A DNA stretch of 64,000 nucleotides from Methanobacterium spitsbergense (GCF_019931065.1 NZ_JAIOUQ010000007.1:245623-309622); one strand, 5' to 3'; positions 17,358 through 27,707 are shown, counted from the stretch's first letter. Translations and numbers: made by a program. The notes: generated by a model not told the origin, from the letters alone.

Positions 17358-17636
17358 ATGTCAGAGGAAAATGTCGTATACATTGGAAACAAACCAGTAA
17401 TGAACTATGTATTAGCTGTAGTAACTCAGATGAATAGTGGAGTTCCCGAAGTTATGTTGAAGGCAAGAGGAAGAGCAATAAGCAGGGCAGTGGATGTAGC
17501 AGAAATCGTAAGGAATAGATTTATGACAGATTTAGAAGTAGGTTCCATAGATATCTGCACAGAAGAAATGACTAGTAGAGAAGGATCAAATAGCAATGTT
17601 TCAGCCATAGAAATACAGCTTTGTAAGACAAATTAG
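17358..17636 (+). CDS. albA: Alba chromatin protein
   Basis: The 92-residue protein is a typical Alba: [18 protein letters not shown] at the N-terminus, [20 protein letters not shown] in the middle and an acidic-to-hydrophobic C-terminal strand. Alba dimers coat DNA and RNA in archaea. The start at 17358 was chosen because GGAGGT stands at the right distance; the longer frame from 17334 has no such site. T-rich stretches after the stop fit termination. Confidence 0.92.
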   Translation: MSEENVVYIGNKPVMNYVLAVVTQMNSGVPEVMLKARGRAISRAVDVAEIVRNRFMTDLEVGSIDICTEEMTSREGSNSNVSAIEIQLCKTN

Positions 17637-17654
17637 ATAAAATCCATTTAATCC

Positions 17655-17681
17655 ACTTTTTATTTTTTTATTTTTTTCAAT
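17655..17681 (+). terminator. Oligo-T terminator after Alba
   Basis: Three T-runs of five to seven bases follow within 45 bases of the Alba stop codon. Confidence 0.45.
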
Positions 17682-17870
17682 AATCCATAACTTACTTAAT
17701 TACAATTATTTTAGAATTCTTTCCTCTTTATCAGTTCAAAGGAACAAAATATTGTTTTAATACATTGAAATCCTTTATATTGATTTCATAGTTTTTAATC
17801 ATAAATTTTTAATTTTCAAAAAATTAATAAAATAATGAATATATAATTATCCATAAAAAAAGGTGAAAGT

Positions 17871-18163
17871 ATGGATAAATTTGAACAAAAGATTCAAGAA
17901 GTAATGGAAATGTCAGATAGGGACAGGAATAATGCTATAGAGCATTATAAAGGTTCATGTATCTGTCATACTTGTGCAACATATGATCAATGTGCTGCAG
18001 ATGCAAATGAAAAACTTTTTTGTGTAACTGGAAAAGTGTGGAATGTATTACTAAACCGAAAGGATGTGAGTGTCCTATATGTTCATTAGCACTATCGCTT
18101 GATGTCGGTTTATTAAATAACACTTTCTGTCTTAGGGGTAGTGAAATGGATCAAAGATTATAA
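17871..18163 (+). pseudogene. DUF2769 Cys-rich protein, broken by a one-base frameshift
   Basis: From ATG 17871 the frame gives the DUF2769-like CICHTCATYDQC and KLFCVTGK and then shifts into an unrelated short tail. If the A4 run at 18032-18035 had five A residues, the frame would continue as SVECITKPKGCECPICSLAL to NNTFCLRGSEM and stop at 18161-18163. That gives a full 97-residue protein with the complete cysteine pattern. So the gene has lost one A, or the base call is wrong. The start has a good ribosome-binding site (AAAGGTGAAAGT). Confidence 0.7.
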
Positions 18164-18204
18164 TTTGTTTATTTAATCTTTAAAGAATTCAATTTTTTAT
18201 TCTT

Positions 18205-18741
18205 CTATCTAATCTTTTTATCTAATTTATCATCTTTATTCTTTAACATAAACAAAAAACGACTTGTAATGGATATAACGGTAAATATAACAATTAATAT
18301 TGTTAATAAAAGGTTTAAAATGGGATTTATTATTATTAAGCTGATGAATATAACTATGAAAAGGAAAGAACCATAATATTTGCCTATGGGGTCATAAACA
18401 GGAATTTGGAATTTGGAAGTGATTATAAACTGTAGAAACATGAAAACTATGATTATAATTAGCCAGAAGGGATACAAACCTGTGATTACCAGTCCAGAAA
18501 AAGCAGATAGGATCAAAATAAAATCGGCTACAACATCGAAATATGCCCCCTTAGAAGATGCTAAGTCCAATTTTCTGGAAACATAACCATCGATGGCATC
18601 AGTTGCAACTGCCAAAACAAATATGCATATGGAATATAATATAAAATTATTTATTACGGTGAAAAATAGTATAGGTGCCAAAATAATCCTGATATAAGTG
18701 ATCCCCGAAGGAATTAAAATTTGGATGGATTTTTTTGGCAT
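18205..18741 (-). CDS. CDP-alcohol phosphatidyltransferase family protein
   Basis: The 178-residue membrane protein has the family signature D-x2-D-G-x2-(A/S)-R-x8-G-x3-D-x3-D, seen as DAIDGYVSRKLDLASSKGAY followed by FDVVADF. The enzyme swaps CMP of a CDP-linked lipid for a polar alcohol, so in this archaeon it probably makes a polar head group (phosphoglycerol, inositol or serine type). The start at 18741 follows GGAGTGAAC. It is not next to other lipid genes here. Confidence 0.82.
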   Translation of the reverse strand: MPKKSIQILIPSGITYIRIILAPILFFTVINNFILYSICIFVLAVATDAIDGYVSRKLDLASSKGAYFDVVADFILILSAFSGLVITGLYPFWLIIIIVFMFLQFIITSKFQIPVYDPIGKYYGSFLFIVIFISLIIINPILNLLLTILIVIFTVISITSRFLFMLKNKDDKLDKKIR

Positions 18742-18868
18742 GTTCACTCCGTGTTAATATAACCTATTTTTGTTCACCAAATATTAGTATATATGAATTA
18801 ATTATAAATTTGAATATTATTTCATTATTTTTATCATATCCTTTAAATAAATCATTGGAGGTAAACTA

Positions 18869-18963
18869 ATGTCAATTACAATGGCACAAATTGAAAATCT
18901 ATTCAATTACCTACATATGGGTGATAATAACAAATTTTTTGAAAATGTTGCAGATGATGTTCC
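18869..18963 (+). pseudogene. N-terminal remnant of a SnoaL/NTF2-like protein
   Basis: After a strong ribosome-binding site (GGAGGT), ATG 18869 opens a frame reading MSITMAQIENLFNYLHMGD and then KFFENVADDV, the usual start of SnoaL-like (NTF2 fold) proteins. Similarity ends at about 18963, where the sequence turns into a different gene. The frame itself stops at 19033. The rest of the domain, about 100 residues, is missing. Confidence 0.6.
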
Positions 18964-19512
18964 AACAACAAATTTGAATATTCAATTACTAGTAAGATCA
19001 ATTCTAATACCTTATCAGGCTATGATGTGTTAATAATGCCTGGTGGTAATTCTCTTACCTATCTTGAAAATGATGATATTGATGGCAATTCAATAAAATT
19101 GTTTGTCCAAGGAGGTAAGGGCTACTTGGGAATCTGTGCAGGGGCATATGCTGCATCCAATTATGTAGACGGATATTATCAGGGATGGGGTATTACATCA
19201 GATGTAAATACAAAAAATGAAAATTATGAGGGTTTATTACAGATATCAACAACATCAACTGGATCTAAGCTTATCAACGGATCTATAACAAACATTCATA
19301 TGCAGAATGGTCCTGCAATGTATACGAACAATACTCAAGTCATAATGGCTACTTTTGCAGATAATAATACGGGTTACCAAAATTATGCAGCTATTGTAGC
19401 CGATACATTTGGATCTGGAAGGGTTATACTAAGTGGTCCACATCCTGAAACAGATCCTCAAAACCCTCAACTTCTAACAAATATGTTACAATGGATTTCT
19501 AAAAGGATATAA
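18964..19512 (+). pseudogene. 5'-truncated biotin-ligase-type glutamine-amidotransferase-like (BPL_N) protein
   Basis: From about 18964 a frame coherent to 19512 reads KFEYSITSKINSNTLSGYDV, then VLIMPGG, GYLGICAGAYAASN (the nucleophile-elbow cysteine motif), and a C-terminal SGPHPETDPQNPQLLTNMLQ. This is the BPL_N domain, a class I glutamine-amidotransferase fold. The N-terminal strand and any signal peptide are missing. The upstream piece is the SnoaL remnant in a different frame, so the two genes were fused by a deletion. A GTG at 19027 could start a 161-residue fragment. Confidence 0.65.
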
Positions 19513-19655
19513 AATTAAGATTTATATCCTTAGATTAAAGGATGGATTTATAGGAGAGTAACAGCATTTATTATTGTTGTTTCTGATGATTCATTATCAA
19601 ACCACTCATTTTATCTTAATTTTTAATACTTTTTAAAAAAAAATTAAATATCAAA

Positions 19656-20360
19656 ATGAACAAAGATTATAATGTGTTTAAAATGGATGAATTAAATAAT
19701 GTCGTTGAAATTCCTGAATTCAGAGATGTTACGGGAATATTTAAGGATAGAAAACACGCTGGAAATATTCTCGCGGATATGTTGATCGATTACAAGGATA
19801 CGAAATCTATTATATTTGGAATTCCGGCGGGTGGGGTGCCTGTTGCCGAGCCAATAGCATCAAAATTGAATCTAAATTTAGATGTAGCAGTTGTAAGTAA
19901 AATTACACTGCCATGGAATACAGAGGCAGGTTATGGGGCAGTTGCATTTGATGGTACAGTGGAATTAAATCATGATGTACTATCACAGATAGGACTCAAT
20001 AAAGATCAAATCAAAGCAGGAATTGAAAAAACATCTCTTAAGATTGAGAGACGTATTAAAACATTCAGAGGTCTAAAACCCTTTCCTGAGACTGAAAATC
20101 ATACAGTAATACTAGTTGATGATGGAATTGCTTCAGGTTTCACAATGCTCGTGGCGGTAGAGGCTCTCAAAAAAACAGGTGCAAATAAAATAATAATTGC
20201 TGTACCTACCGCACATTTAAAATCATTAAAAACGGTTTCAGGAATGGTTGATTTAGTTTACTGTCCCAATATTCGTGGAGGGTGGGGTTTTGCTGTAGCA
20301 GAAGCTTACCATAACTGGTATGATGTAAGTGAAGATGATGTAATAGAAATTTTAAAGTAA
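19656..20360 (+). CDS. Phosphoribosyltransferase family protein
   Basis: The 234-residue protein has the PRPP-binding loop VILVDDGIASGFTM at about residues 150-163. An N-terminal glycine-rich segment IIFGIPAGGVPVAEPIA precedes it. It matches the stand-alone phosphoribosyltransferase-like proteins that often sit beside stress or redox genes, whose substrates are unknown. It is not a purine or pyrimidine salvage enzyme I can name. The gene stands alone after the chimeric pseudogene. Confidence 0.8.
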   Translation: MNKDYNVFKMDELNNVVEIPEFRDVTGIFKDRKHAGNILADMLIDYKDTKSIIFGIPAGGVPVAEPIASKLNLNLDVAVVSKITLPWNTEAGYGAVAFDGTVELNHDVLSQIGLNKDQIKAGIEKTSLKIERRIKTFRGLKPFPETENHTVILVDDGIASGFTMLVAVEALKKTGANKIIIAVPTAHLKSLKTVSGMVDLVYCPNIRGGWGFAVAEAYHNWYDVSEDDVIEILK

Positions 20361-20719
20361 TATTTTATCATTAAATTAAATCAATTTTTAATAATTATTA
20401 ATAATTTACCTTTGACTTAATTTTATAATGGAGTATAATACCAGTTTTATTGGATGTTAAACCAAATTTTAATTTCATCTGATAATTGTTAAAAATATTT
20501 TTTGAAATCTACAGATAATTTAAGGAGCCATATCAATCATTTATAAAAATAGTTCGGATCAAATAAAAGGTTGGTAATAACCGAACATTTATATGGGATA
20601 AAATACAAAAGATAAATTTGATGTTCGGGAGTATATATGATCGTATTACTTCAATAAACATCAAAATTGTTAAATAACAAATAAATTTAGTTTAAATTAA
20701 ATATACGAGAGTGAAAAAA
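20361..20719. other. Intergenic region with a promoter flanked by inverted repeats
   Basis: This 359-base gap has no long frame. Its right half holds three GTTCGG/CCGAAC elements around TATA-like sequences (20552-20628). These lead into the very short peptide gene at 20720. Confidence 0.5.
20552..20628. promoter_or_regulatory. GTTCGG / CCGAAC repeats around a TATA box, candidate operator
   Basis: GTTCGG occurs at 20552-20557, CCGAACAT at 20581-20588 and ATGTTCGG at 20621-20628. The last two are a perfect 8-base inverted pair that encloses TTTATATGGG, a TATA-like element. GGTTGGTAATAACC just before 20585 is another small palindrome. The arrangement fits a regulator-binding site for the peptide gene downstream. 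Confidence 0.4.
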
Positions 20720-20815
20720 ATGCTTGCAAAATTCGATTTACAACATTTCTGTTGCGGTCCTAAAGGGTGCGAACTAGAAATTGTTTATGGTGAAATGATA
20801 GATGCTGAAGAATAA
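20720..20815 (+). CDS. 31-residue Cys-rich peptide
   Basis: A complete frame with an adjacent purine-rich GAGAGTG codes for 31 residues: MLAKFDLQHFCC then GPKGCELEIVYGEM and an acidic end (IDAEE). Three cysteines in seven residues suggest metal binding, disulfide formation or post-translational modification. The strong upstream promoter pattern and T-rich sequence after the stop support a real gene. I recognise no family. A similar ending (PKCCELEI) can be read on the minus strand near 36690. Confidence 0.5.
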   Translation: MLAKFDLQHFCCGPKGCELEIVYGEMIDAEE

Positions 20816-20835
20816 GTTTACTTATTCTCCATTTT

Positions 20836-20860
20836 ATTTTTTTTAGAGTTTTTTTATACA
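20836..20860 (+). terminator. T-rich terminator after the small peptide gene
   Basis: ATTTTATTTTTTTTAG followed by another T-run begins about 20 bases after the stop codon. Confidence 0.4.
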
Positions 20861-21029
20861 TTAAATCAAATAACAATACCAATGAAATATTTATATGAGT
20901 TAATTTAAGAAAGGGATGCTTTAAAGTTATATTTCCATTGGGAAATATTATTTTTTTGGATACAGAATTTTTGTTTTGTCAATATAAAAATTAATAGATT
21001 AAATTACATAATAATTAATGTGAATAGTT

Positions 21030-23220
21030 ATGTCCAAAGGAAAAATTCTAATTGTTGAAGATGAGAGTATAGAAGCATTAGATATTAAGCAGGCTTTAGA
21101 ATCATTTGGATATGAAGTTCCCAATATAGCAACCAGTGGCGAAGATGCTGTAGAACTAGCATTAGATATTAAGCCAGATCTAATTTTAATGGACATAATA
21201 CTGAAAGGAAATACCGATGGCATAGCTGCTGCAGCCAAGATTAAAGAATTAAATATCCCTGTAATTTATTTGACAGCATATTCTGAAGAATCTAAAGTTA
21301 ATAGGGCCCTCCTTACCGAGCCTTATGGATATATTATAAAACCCTTCGATCGAAACGAACTTAAATATACGATTGAACTGGCAATCTACAAGAATAAAAT
21401 GGAAATGGAGTTGAAGATCAGCGAAGAAAAATATAGAAGGCTAGCTGAAAATTCAAAGGATATGATTTACGTAATGTCAATACCAGATGGAAATTATCTG
21501 TATGTGAATCCAGCCGTTGAAAAAATAATAGAATTCTCTCCTGAAGAATTTTATAAATCAACTCGGCTATTAAAGAGTTATATTCATCCTGATCATCGAG
21601 ATTACTACAAGAAAACATGGAAAAAACTCGTAAATGGCGAAACACAGTCTGCATATGAATATAAAATAATTACCAAATCTGGCAAAGAAAAATGGTTAAA
21701 CCAGCGTAACACTATCATAAAAGATAATGAAGGTAACCCTATAGCCATTGAGGGAACTGTAACAGACATTACTAAACGAAAAAAAATAGAAGAAAGTTTA
21801 AAAAAGAGGGAAATGGATTTTAACATCGAAAACAAGAAACTTCTACGTGCTCAAAGAGTTGCTAAAATTGGTATTTGGGAAAATGATTTATCAACCAATG
21901 ATCTTCTATGGTCTGAAGAAATGTATAGAATCATGGGTTTCGAACCAAATACACATGTAAATTTAGTTGATGTCACTAAATTATTCCCTCCAAAGGAATT
22001 TAAACGTTTCCAACAAGCTGTAGATGCAGCAATAAATAAAAATTCACCGTACAGTATTGATTACAAAATAAACAAGCAAGATGGAACATTAATTTATATC
22101 CATGACGAAGGAGAAATTATCCGTAACCATGAGGGCAAGCCCATATCCATGTTTGGAACAACTCAAGATATTACTGAACGCAAACTAGCTGAAAAATCTT
22201 TAAAGGAAAGTGAATCTAAATTCAGAAACCTGGTTGAGACAACTCCCGATATTATATGGGAAATTGATACTCATGGGATCTTCACATACATAAGTCCGCA
22301 ATCTAATTCTATTTTAGGATGGTCACCACAGCAGGTTATTGGAAAAAGTATTTTTTCAATGATAAGACCGGAACATATACAAAAAATCAGAAAGTCATTC
22401 CAGACCCATATTGAAGGGACAAAGAAATTTAATGTACTTGAAGTTCCTGCAGAACATAGAAACGGTAGACATATCGTTATATAAATCCATTCTGCAAAAG
22501 TTACAGATGATAATGGAAAAACTAAAGGATTTCAGGGAATTGCTAGAGATATAACAGAAAAAACAATTGCAACAAATAAATTGAAAACATCTATTAAAGA
22601 GAAAGACATTCTACTTCAAGAAATACACCATAGAGTAAAAAATAATATGCAGATCATATCTAGTCTTTTGAATCTTCAGATTAAATATATTAAAGATGAT
22701 GAAGCCATAGATGTGCTTAAAGAAAGTCAGAATAGAGTTAAATCAATGGCAATGATACATGAAAAACTCTATCAGTCAAATGATTTTACAAGGATTAGTC
22801 TAACAGAATATATAGAAAGTTTGGTTAATGGATTGTTTTATTCATATTCTATTGACCAAGAAGAAATATCCTCAATTATTAATGTAGATAATTTAAGGTT
22901 AAATATTGAAACAGCAGTACCATGTGGTCTCATAATAAATGAACTTGTATCAAATAGTCTTAAACATGGATTTCCCAATGGGGAGAATGGAGAAGTCTAC
23001 ATTTCATTAAACTTCAAACGATGATAAATATGAGTTAATTATTGGAGATAATGGGATTGGGTTTCCATCAAATATTGATTTTAAAAAAACAGATTCTTTA
23101 GGCTTGCAACTAGTGAACAATCTAGTAGGTCAAATTGATGGAGAAATTGAGTTAGATAATAGAATCGGAACAGAATTCAAAATAGTGTTCAATGAACTAA
23201 AATATAAAAAAAGAATATAA
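21030..23220 (+). pseudogene. Response regulator-PAS histidine kinase with a nonsense codon and a frameshift
   Basis: The gene reads as a receiver domain at residues 1-125 (phosphorylated Asp in LILMDIIL and Lys in IIKPFDR). Three PAS/PAC blocks follow, then a HisKA_2-type dimerisation domain (LLQEIHHRVKNNMQIISSLL) and the ATPase ([28 protein letters not shown]). A TAA at 22482-22484 interrupts the third PAS domain; a GAA there would restore it. A one-base insertion near 23010 shifts the frame just before the ATPase G1 box, and the shifted frame runs to the stop at 23218-23220. It was probably an intracellular sensor. The N-terminal 484 residues could still be made. Confidence 0.85.
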
Positions 23221-23227
23221 AAAAAAA

Positions 23228-23863
23228 TCATTGAATTTTAACACCATCTAATATAATTTTGTTATTATAAAGGATATATGATAAAGTTATAACCCATATC
23301 ATGAATAAAAAGATGGTAATTCTCTCAAATAACCCTCCAAAGCCATTATTACTTGCAAGTGAAATAGCACCAGCTCCTCCTGAAAGTAAAATCAATATAG
23401 ATGTAGTATAAGAATACCAGGTAAATATTTTCATTTTAGAATATTTTTTAAAACTTAATCCAATAAGTAATATTGATATTATTGTTAATGCAGCTGTTAT
23501 ACCAGATAATAGTATGTGCAGAGTACCATATAATGTAGCTGGAGTACCTCTCGGATCTTGTGTAAAAACAAGTACCAATAACCCAAGAATTCCTATGATA
23601 ACCAGCATGATTGTGGCACTGTTATATTTTTTACTATTAATTCTGCTATCAAGGTATGCTCCTGAACCAAAGATCAAGAGAGATATGTTATAAAATCCAA
23701 AGAGAATGTCTAGTAAAATTTTATTTGGAGCATTGGCCATTGTAAGTTCGCTTATAGCATTATAAAGGGCACTATAATCATGTCTAATTGCCCCACCAAT
23801 AAAAACTGCTATTATATACAATATAGGTCCAACAATTCCAAATAGTGGATAAATTTTTTTCAT
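23228..23863 (-). CDS. DUF998 family membrane protein
   Basis: The 211-residue protein has the DUF998 pattern: a first helix PLFGIVGPILYIIAVF, then the conserved RHDYSALYNAISELT, then five more helices. The family is widespread, and its function is unknown. The start at 23863 follows GGAGTATTC; an upstream ATG would add nine residues. It is convergent with the broken histidine-kinase gene, 7 bases away. Confidence 0.75.
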   Translation of the reverse strand: MKKIYPLFGIVGPILYIIAVFIGGAIRHDYSALYNAISELTMANAPNKILLDILFGFYNISLLIFGSGAYLDSRINSKKYNSATIMLVIIGILGLLVLVFTQDPRGTPATLYGTLHILLSGITAALTIISILLIGLSFKKYSKMKIFTWYSYTTSILILLSGGAGAISLASNNGFGGLFERITIFLFMIWVITLSYILYNNKIILDGVKIQ

Positions 23864-23951
23864 TGAATACTCCATTTGATATCTTAACAATTTGTTTATA
23901 GTTAATGGTATTAATTTAATATATTTTTAGTTTGCCTAAAACATTATAATA

Positions 23952-25976
23952 TTAGGTTAATTTACGATATCTTTGGAGTGCTCCTGTTTCATTAGCTATT
24001 TCTAATCCCTTTTGTATTAATTGTAGATCAGATATTATCCAGTTAATAATTTGATCTAGATCAGTAACTTCAATATTGCCATATACCTTTGAAAAATTAT
24101 TTAAATATATCTTTAAAGGTTCTAAATCGCCATTTAAAAAATTTTCAATGTTATGGAGCATATTTTTTATTTCAATAAACTTAGTTTCAAAACTTGTTGA
24201 TACATCCTCATTTTTATTAAATATTGCAGATAAAGCAAGTAAATCTGCAGCCAATTTATTATTTGAAGCTATAATCTCCTGATATAACTCTAGATCGTCG
24301 TTTATATCTTTATAGGAATCTTCTAATTTTTTAACTGCTGCTTCTAAATTATTTTCCTCTTTCATATAATTATTAAAGCATTTAGAGACTTTTTTATTAT
24401 TAATTTTCTTTTTAAATGCCATTAAAATTTGATTAGCAGTATTTATATTGAATTGAATTGTACGAAACAACTGATTTGGTAGATTTACATTAACTCTGCT
24501 GGGTAAAATAATGTATGCACATATAAATGCAATAATCCCACCTAAAGCAATATCCACTAATCTTGATATTGCATTATCGAATACAGTTCCAGTTGGCCAT
24601 ATTAAAACTATGAAAACAGTAATTGCCATCACAGAAAATCCCATATAATTAGGATAGAAAGCTCTAAATAAAAATAGCATAATAAAAGCTAGCCAAATTA
24701 ATAAATTATGTGGAAATATGAATGAAAAAATTATGGCCAATATTATGGCCAATAAATTAAATCCAACTCTTGAAATTAAATTATCAACTGTACTCGAGAT
24801 ATCGGGTTTTAATATGATCAAAACGCCCATTGTTATCCACACTGCGCTTCTTTCTCGGGTTAAATATACAAAAATTAGTGAAAGAGTAATTGCTATAGTA
24901 AACCGGATTGCATGGCGAATATATAGATTGTTTAAATGAAAATTAGCATCCAAAACTTCTCTAAGAGATTTTTTATGTGCTTTTATTATTTTCTTTTCCC
25001 TTCCCCTGTCCCCGGATAGTATTGTATTGCTTTCAAAAAGGATATCCCGGATACCATGAGAAATATCCATTACAGTTTCACTATTGTCACTATTTTTTAC
25101 AAATTGTGATTCAAGAGTTAAAAGTTCGGTATCTATAGCACTCAAATTGACTGGACCTTTATCATTATTGAAATGATCTCCAATTTTAAAAGCAAATTCA
25201 TCTGAATGATTTAAAAAGTTATTGAAGTATTTATGTTGTTTAGGAGTTAATCTTGTAACAATAAGATTGCTGTATTTCCTTAAAATTTTAAAGTAACTTC
25301 CAAATTTAAAAATATTAATATAATCCATACGAAGTGGAATATCAGATAAAATATTTTTTACAGAAAAAATATTTTGAATATTTGTTTCAGGATTGAATCC
25401 TATTGTCACCATTTCACGAATTTTCTTCTTTTCAAACCATATCTTAGGAATAAAAAGCACAGATGCAACTAAATAGGATAATAATGCATATATTGTCCAA
25501 TCAAAAGTATTAGATTGATTATTAACCAATAATACTGCTAAAAAATATATTAAGAAGAATGTAAAACCCAAAGAGCCTTCAACGCTTCCAAAAATATAGA
25601 GTGAAATACCGAAAAAGGCCCAAATAACTGTAAAGAATATAAATATTCCAATATTTGAAAGCGATAACGATGCACTAACGAAAGCTAGTACAGTCATAAA
25701 AAACCCTAAAATTGTTAAAATAGCGACTTTTCTAAGTGGGAGTGATGTTTCAATTATTATTGTAGCTATAAGAGTTACAAACACTATGGCCATTATACCA
25801 TTATCCAAACCCATAAATTTGGCAACTATGGCTGCTATGATCATTAAAAAAATGGCCCTGAAGGCTTGTCCCCATTGAGGTCTGCCTGTTGGTTTTGAAA
25901 GTCTTTTAAATCTATTCCAAAATCCTTTTTTCTTCAATTCAAATCTCCAATATCTTTTTCTGAATAGGATTTTCAT
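23952..25976 (-). CDS. FUSC family inner-membrane protein
   Basis: The 674-residue protein has two blocks of five or six membrane helices (about residues 35-180 and 350-480). A long cytoplasmic helical region follows each block, the layout of FUSC/aromatic-acid-exporter-type proteins. A conserved motif in the second block reads RSAVWITMGVLIILKPD, close to the FUSC consensus. Such proteins are thought to export aromatic or toxic compounds. The gene stands alone and its substrate is unknown. Confidence 0.8.
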   Translation of the reverse strand: MKILFRKRYWRFELKKKGFWNRFKRLSKPTGRPQWGQAFRAIFLMIIAAIVAKFMGLDNGIMAIVFVTLIATIIIETSLPLRKVAILTILGFFMTVLAFVSASLSLSNIGIFIFFTVIWAFFGISLYIFGSVEGSLGFTFFLIYFLAVLLVNNQSNTFDWTIYALLSYLVASVLFIPKIWFEKKKIREMVTIGFNPETNIQNIFSVKNILSDIPLRMDYINIFKFGSYFKILRKYSNLIVTRLTPKQHKYFNNFLNHSDEFAFKIGDHFNNDKGPVNLSAIDTELLTLESQFVKNSDNSETVMDISHGIRDILFESNTILSGDRGREKKIIKAHKKSLREVLDANFHLNNLYIRHAIRFTIAITLSLIFVYLTRERSAVWITMGVLIILKPDISSTVDNLISRVGFNLLAIILAIIFSFIFPHNLLIWLAFIMLFLFRAFYPNYMGFSVMAITVFIVLIWPTGTVFDNAISRLVDIALGGIIAFICAYIILPSRVNVNLPNQLFRTIQFNINTANQILMAFKKKINNKKVSKCFNNYMKEENNLEAAVKKLEDSYKDINDDLELYQEIIASNNKLAADLLALSAIFNKNEDVSTSFETKFIEIKNMLHNIENFLNGDLEPLKIYLNNFSKVYGNIEVTDLDQIINWIISDLQLIQKGLEIANETGALQRYRKLT

Positions 25977-26581
25977 TTTTATTATTATTATAACTTTCTA
26001 ACAAAATTAGTTGATTTTAAGGGTAGAATAATCATGATACAATTATATATCTTGTTATGAAATATATTTTATCAATTGTAAACTTTAAAATTAACTTTGA
26101 GGGTAAATAAAATATTATATATTCATATAGATATCTTTAAATATATAAACTTTTACATATTAATTTATAAATTAATAACAATAATCTTCAAAATAATAAT
26201 TACTAATCCTTTAAAACCATAAATGTAATTAAAAAAAAGCAAATAATTCCATTTACTATGTTTTTATATTTTAAACTTTAAATATGGATTAATATCTATT
26301 TTATGAATAGTATATTAACTAAAAGTAGTCAATTTACATTTTGAATTATTTTTGGAGATATTGTAATTGTTTAAATGTATAATAATAAAATTTATTGAGA
26401 ATAATGCTTTGGATTAATGTTAATTTTTACAAGTTGTATTCTTGAGGGTTGTGGGACCATGGTTATCGATAATGCACAGTAATAATTGCAGATAAAAAAG
26501 TAAAACCTATATATCATGAATAAACATAACAAATAAATAATTATAATTATAAATAATAATAAATTATTAAAGGTGATTTGA
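25977..26581. other. Long AT-rich intergenic region
   Basis: This 605-base gap has no coding frame on either strand that I trust. It separates the leftward FUSC gene from the rightward HTH-CBS gene. A slightly GC-richer island lies around 26,410-26,470 (TTGAGGGTTGTGGGACC). A TATA-like CCTATATATC is at 26506-26515. The island might hold a small RNA, but no fold is obvious. Confidence 0.5.
26506..26515 (+). promoter_or_regulatory. TATA box of the HTH-CBS gene
   Basis: CCTATATATC lies about 70 bases before the start at 26582, giving a leader of roughly 45 bases. Confidence 0.4.
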
Positions 26582-27460
26582 ATGCTCACATCCGTCCAGA
26601 AGGAAATATTACAGAGCTTGATAAACTTGTACAGGAATGCAGATGCCTCCATTAAGGGAGAAGAAATTGCAGAGATTATGAACCGTAATCCGGGCACAAT
26701 AAGAAATCAAATGCAGTCTTTAAGAAGTTTAGGTCTTGTAAAAGGTGTTCCGGGCCCTAGAGGAGGTTATAAGCCTACTATTAAAGCATATCACACCTTG
26801 AATATTCAAGCATCTGATAATCAAACATTAGTTCCAATTTATAGGGATGGAAAAAAGGTTAAAGATATAACTGTCTCCCAAATTGAATTTACAAGTATAA
26901 CTCACCCTGGAGAATGTGAAGCAGCAATAAAAGCTGTAGGAAACATTAAATACCTTGATCTTGGAGATGAAATCAGGATAGGCCCAACACCTGTCAACAA
27001 ACTTGTTGTGGATGGTGTTGTTGTTGGAAGGGATGATATGGACAATATTCTTCTTTTAGATACTACGGCAATAAGAAGCATACCAAAAAAGACAGTTCTT
27101 GAAGTTGCCACAATAGATCTAATCAAACTTGAAGGATCTGACAGTATAAAAAAGGCTGCAAAGATATTAACGGATAAAGGTATTGAGGGTGCGCCTGTAA
27201 TTGAAGAGGGACATGTTATTGGAATTTTAACACTATCAGATATAACCAGAGGTATTGCAGAAAGTAAAGAAAATCTCACTGTTTCTAATGTAATGTCCAA
27301 ACATATCATAACAGTAGAAAAAGATGTTATGATTGCAGATGCTATTGAAATGATGAATAAAAATAAAATAGGAAGACTAATTGTTGTAGACGAAGATGTG
27401 AATCCAATTGGTATAGTTACAAGAACAGATTTACTTGATCAAATAGCTGGACTCAGATAA
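26582..27460 (+). CDS. Winged-helix protein with two CBS domains
   Basis: The 292-residue protein starts with a winged helix (residues 1-75; IAEIMNRNPGTIRNQMQSL and the wing GPRGGYKPT). A beta-rich linker domain follows, and then a CBS pair (about residues 175-290; IEGAPVIEEGHVIGILTLSD and MNKNKIGRLIVVDED). CBS pairs bind adenine nucleotides, so this is likely an energy- or SAM-sensing transcription regulator, a common class in methanogens. The start has AGGTGATTT just upstream. Its target is unknown; it stands alone. Confidence 0.85.
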   Translation: MLTSVQKEILQSLINLYRNADASIKGEEIAEIMNRNPGTIRNQMQSLRSLGLVKGVPGPRGGYKPTIKAYHTLNIQASDNQTLVPIYRDGKKVKDITVSQIEFTSITHPGECEAAIKAVGNIKYLDLGDEIRIGPTPVNKLVVDGVVVGRDDMDNILLLDTTAIRSIPKKTVLEVATIDLIKLEGSDSIKKAAKILTDKGIEGAPVIEEGHVIGILTLSDITRGIAESKENLTVSNVMSKHIITVEKDVMIADAIEMMNKNKIGRLIVVDEDVNPIGIVTRTDLLDQIAGLR

Positions 27461-27707
27461 GATTATTATCTACAATTTCTAAAATTACTGATACATTTGA
27501 AAATATTAATTTTAAATACTCTATGTATCAAAATAGTCTTATCAATCCATTTTAATAAAATTAATTTTAAATTATATTCTTATTTTATTGATTCAATCTA
27601 GATATAATTTTTAAATTAACGATATTTAGATTAATGATATGGATGAAAACGAAAATATTCCATATAACACATAAAATTAAGGTTGTGAAAAACTGAAAAT
27701 AGAGCAA

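Noticed and set aside
26392..26697. Minus-strand frame overlapping the start of the HTH-CBS gene
   Set aside because: It crosses the promoter and first codons of a strongly supported gene and shows no family character.
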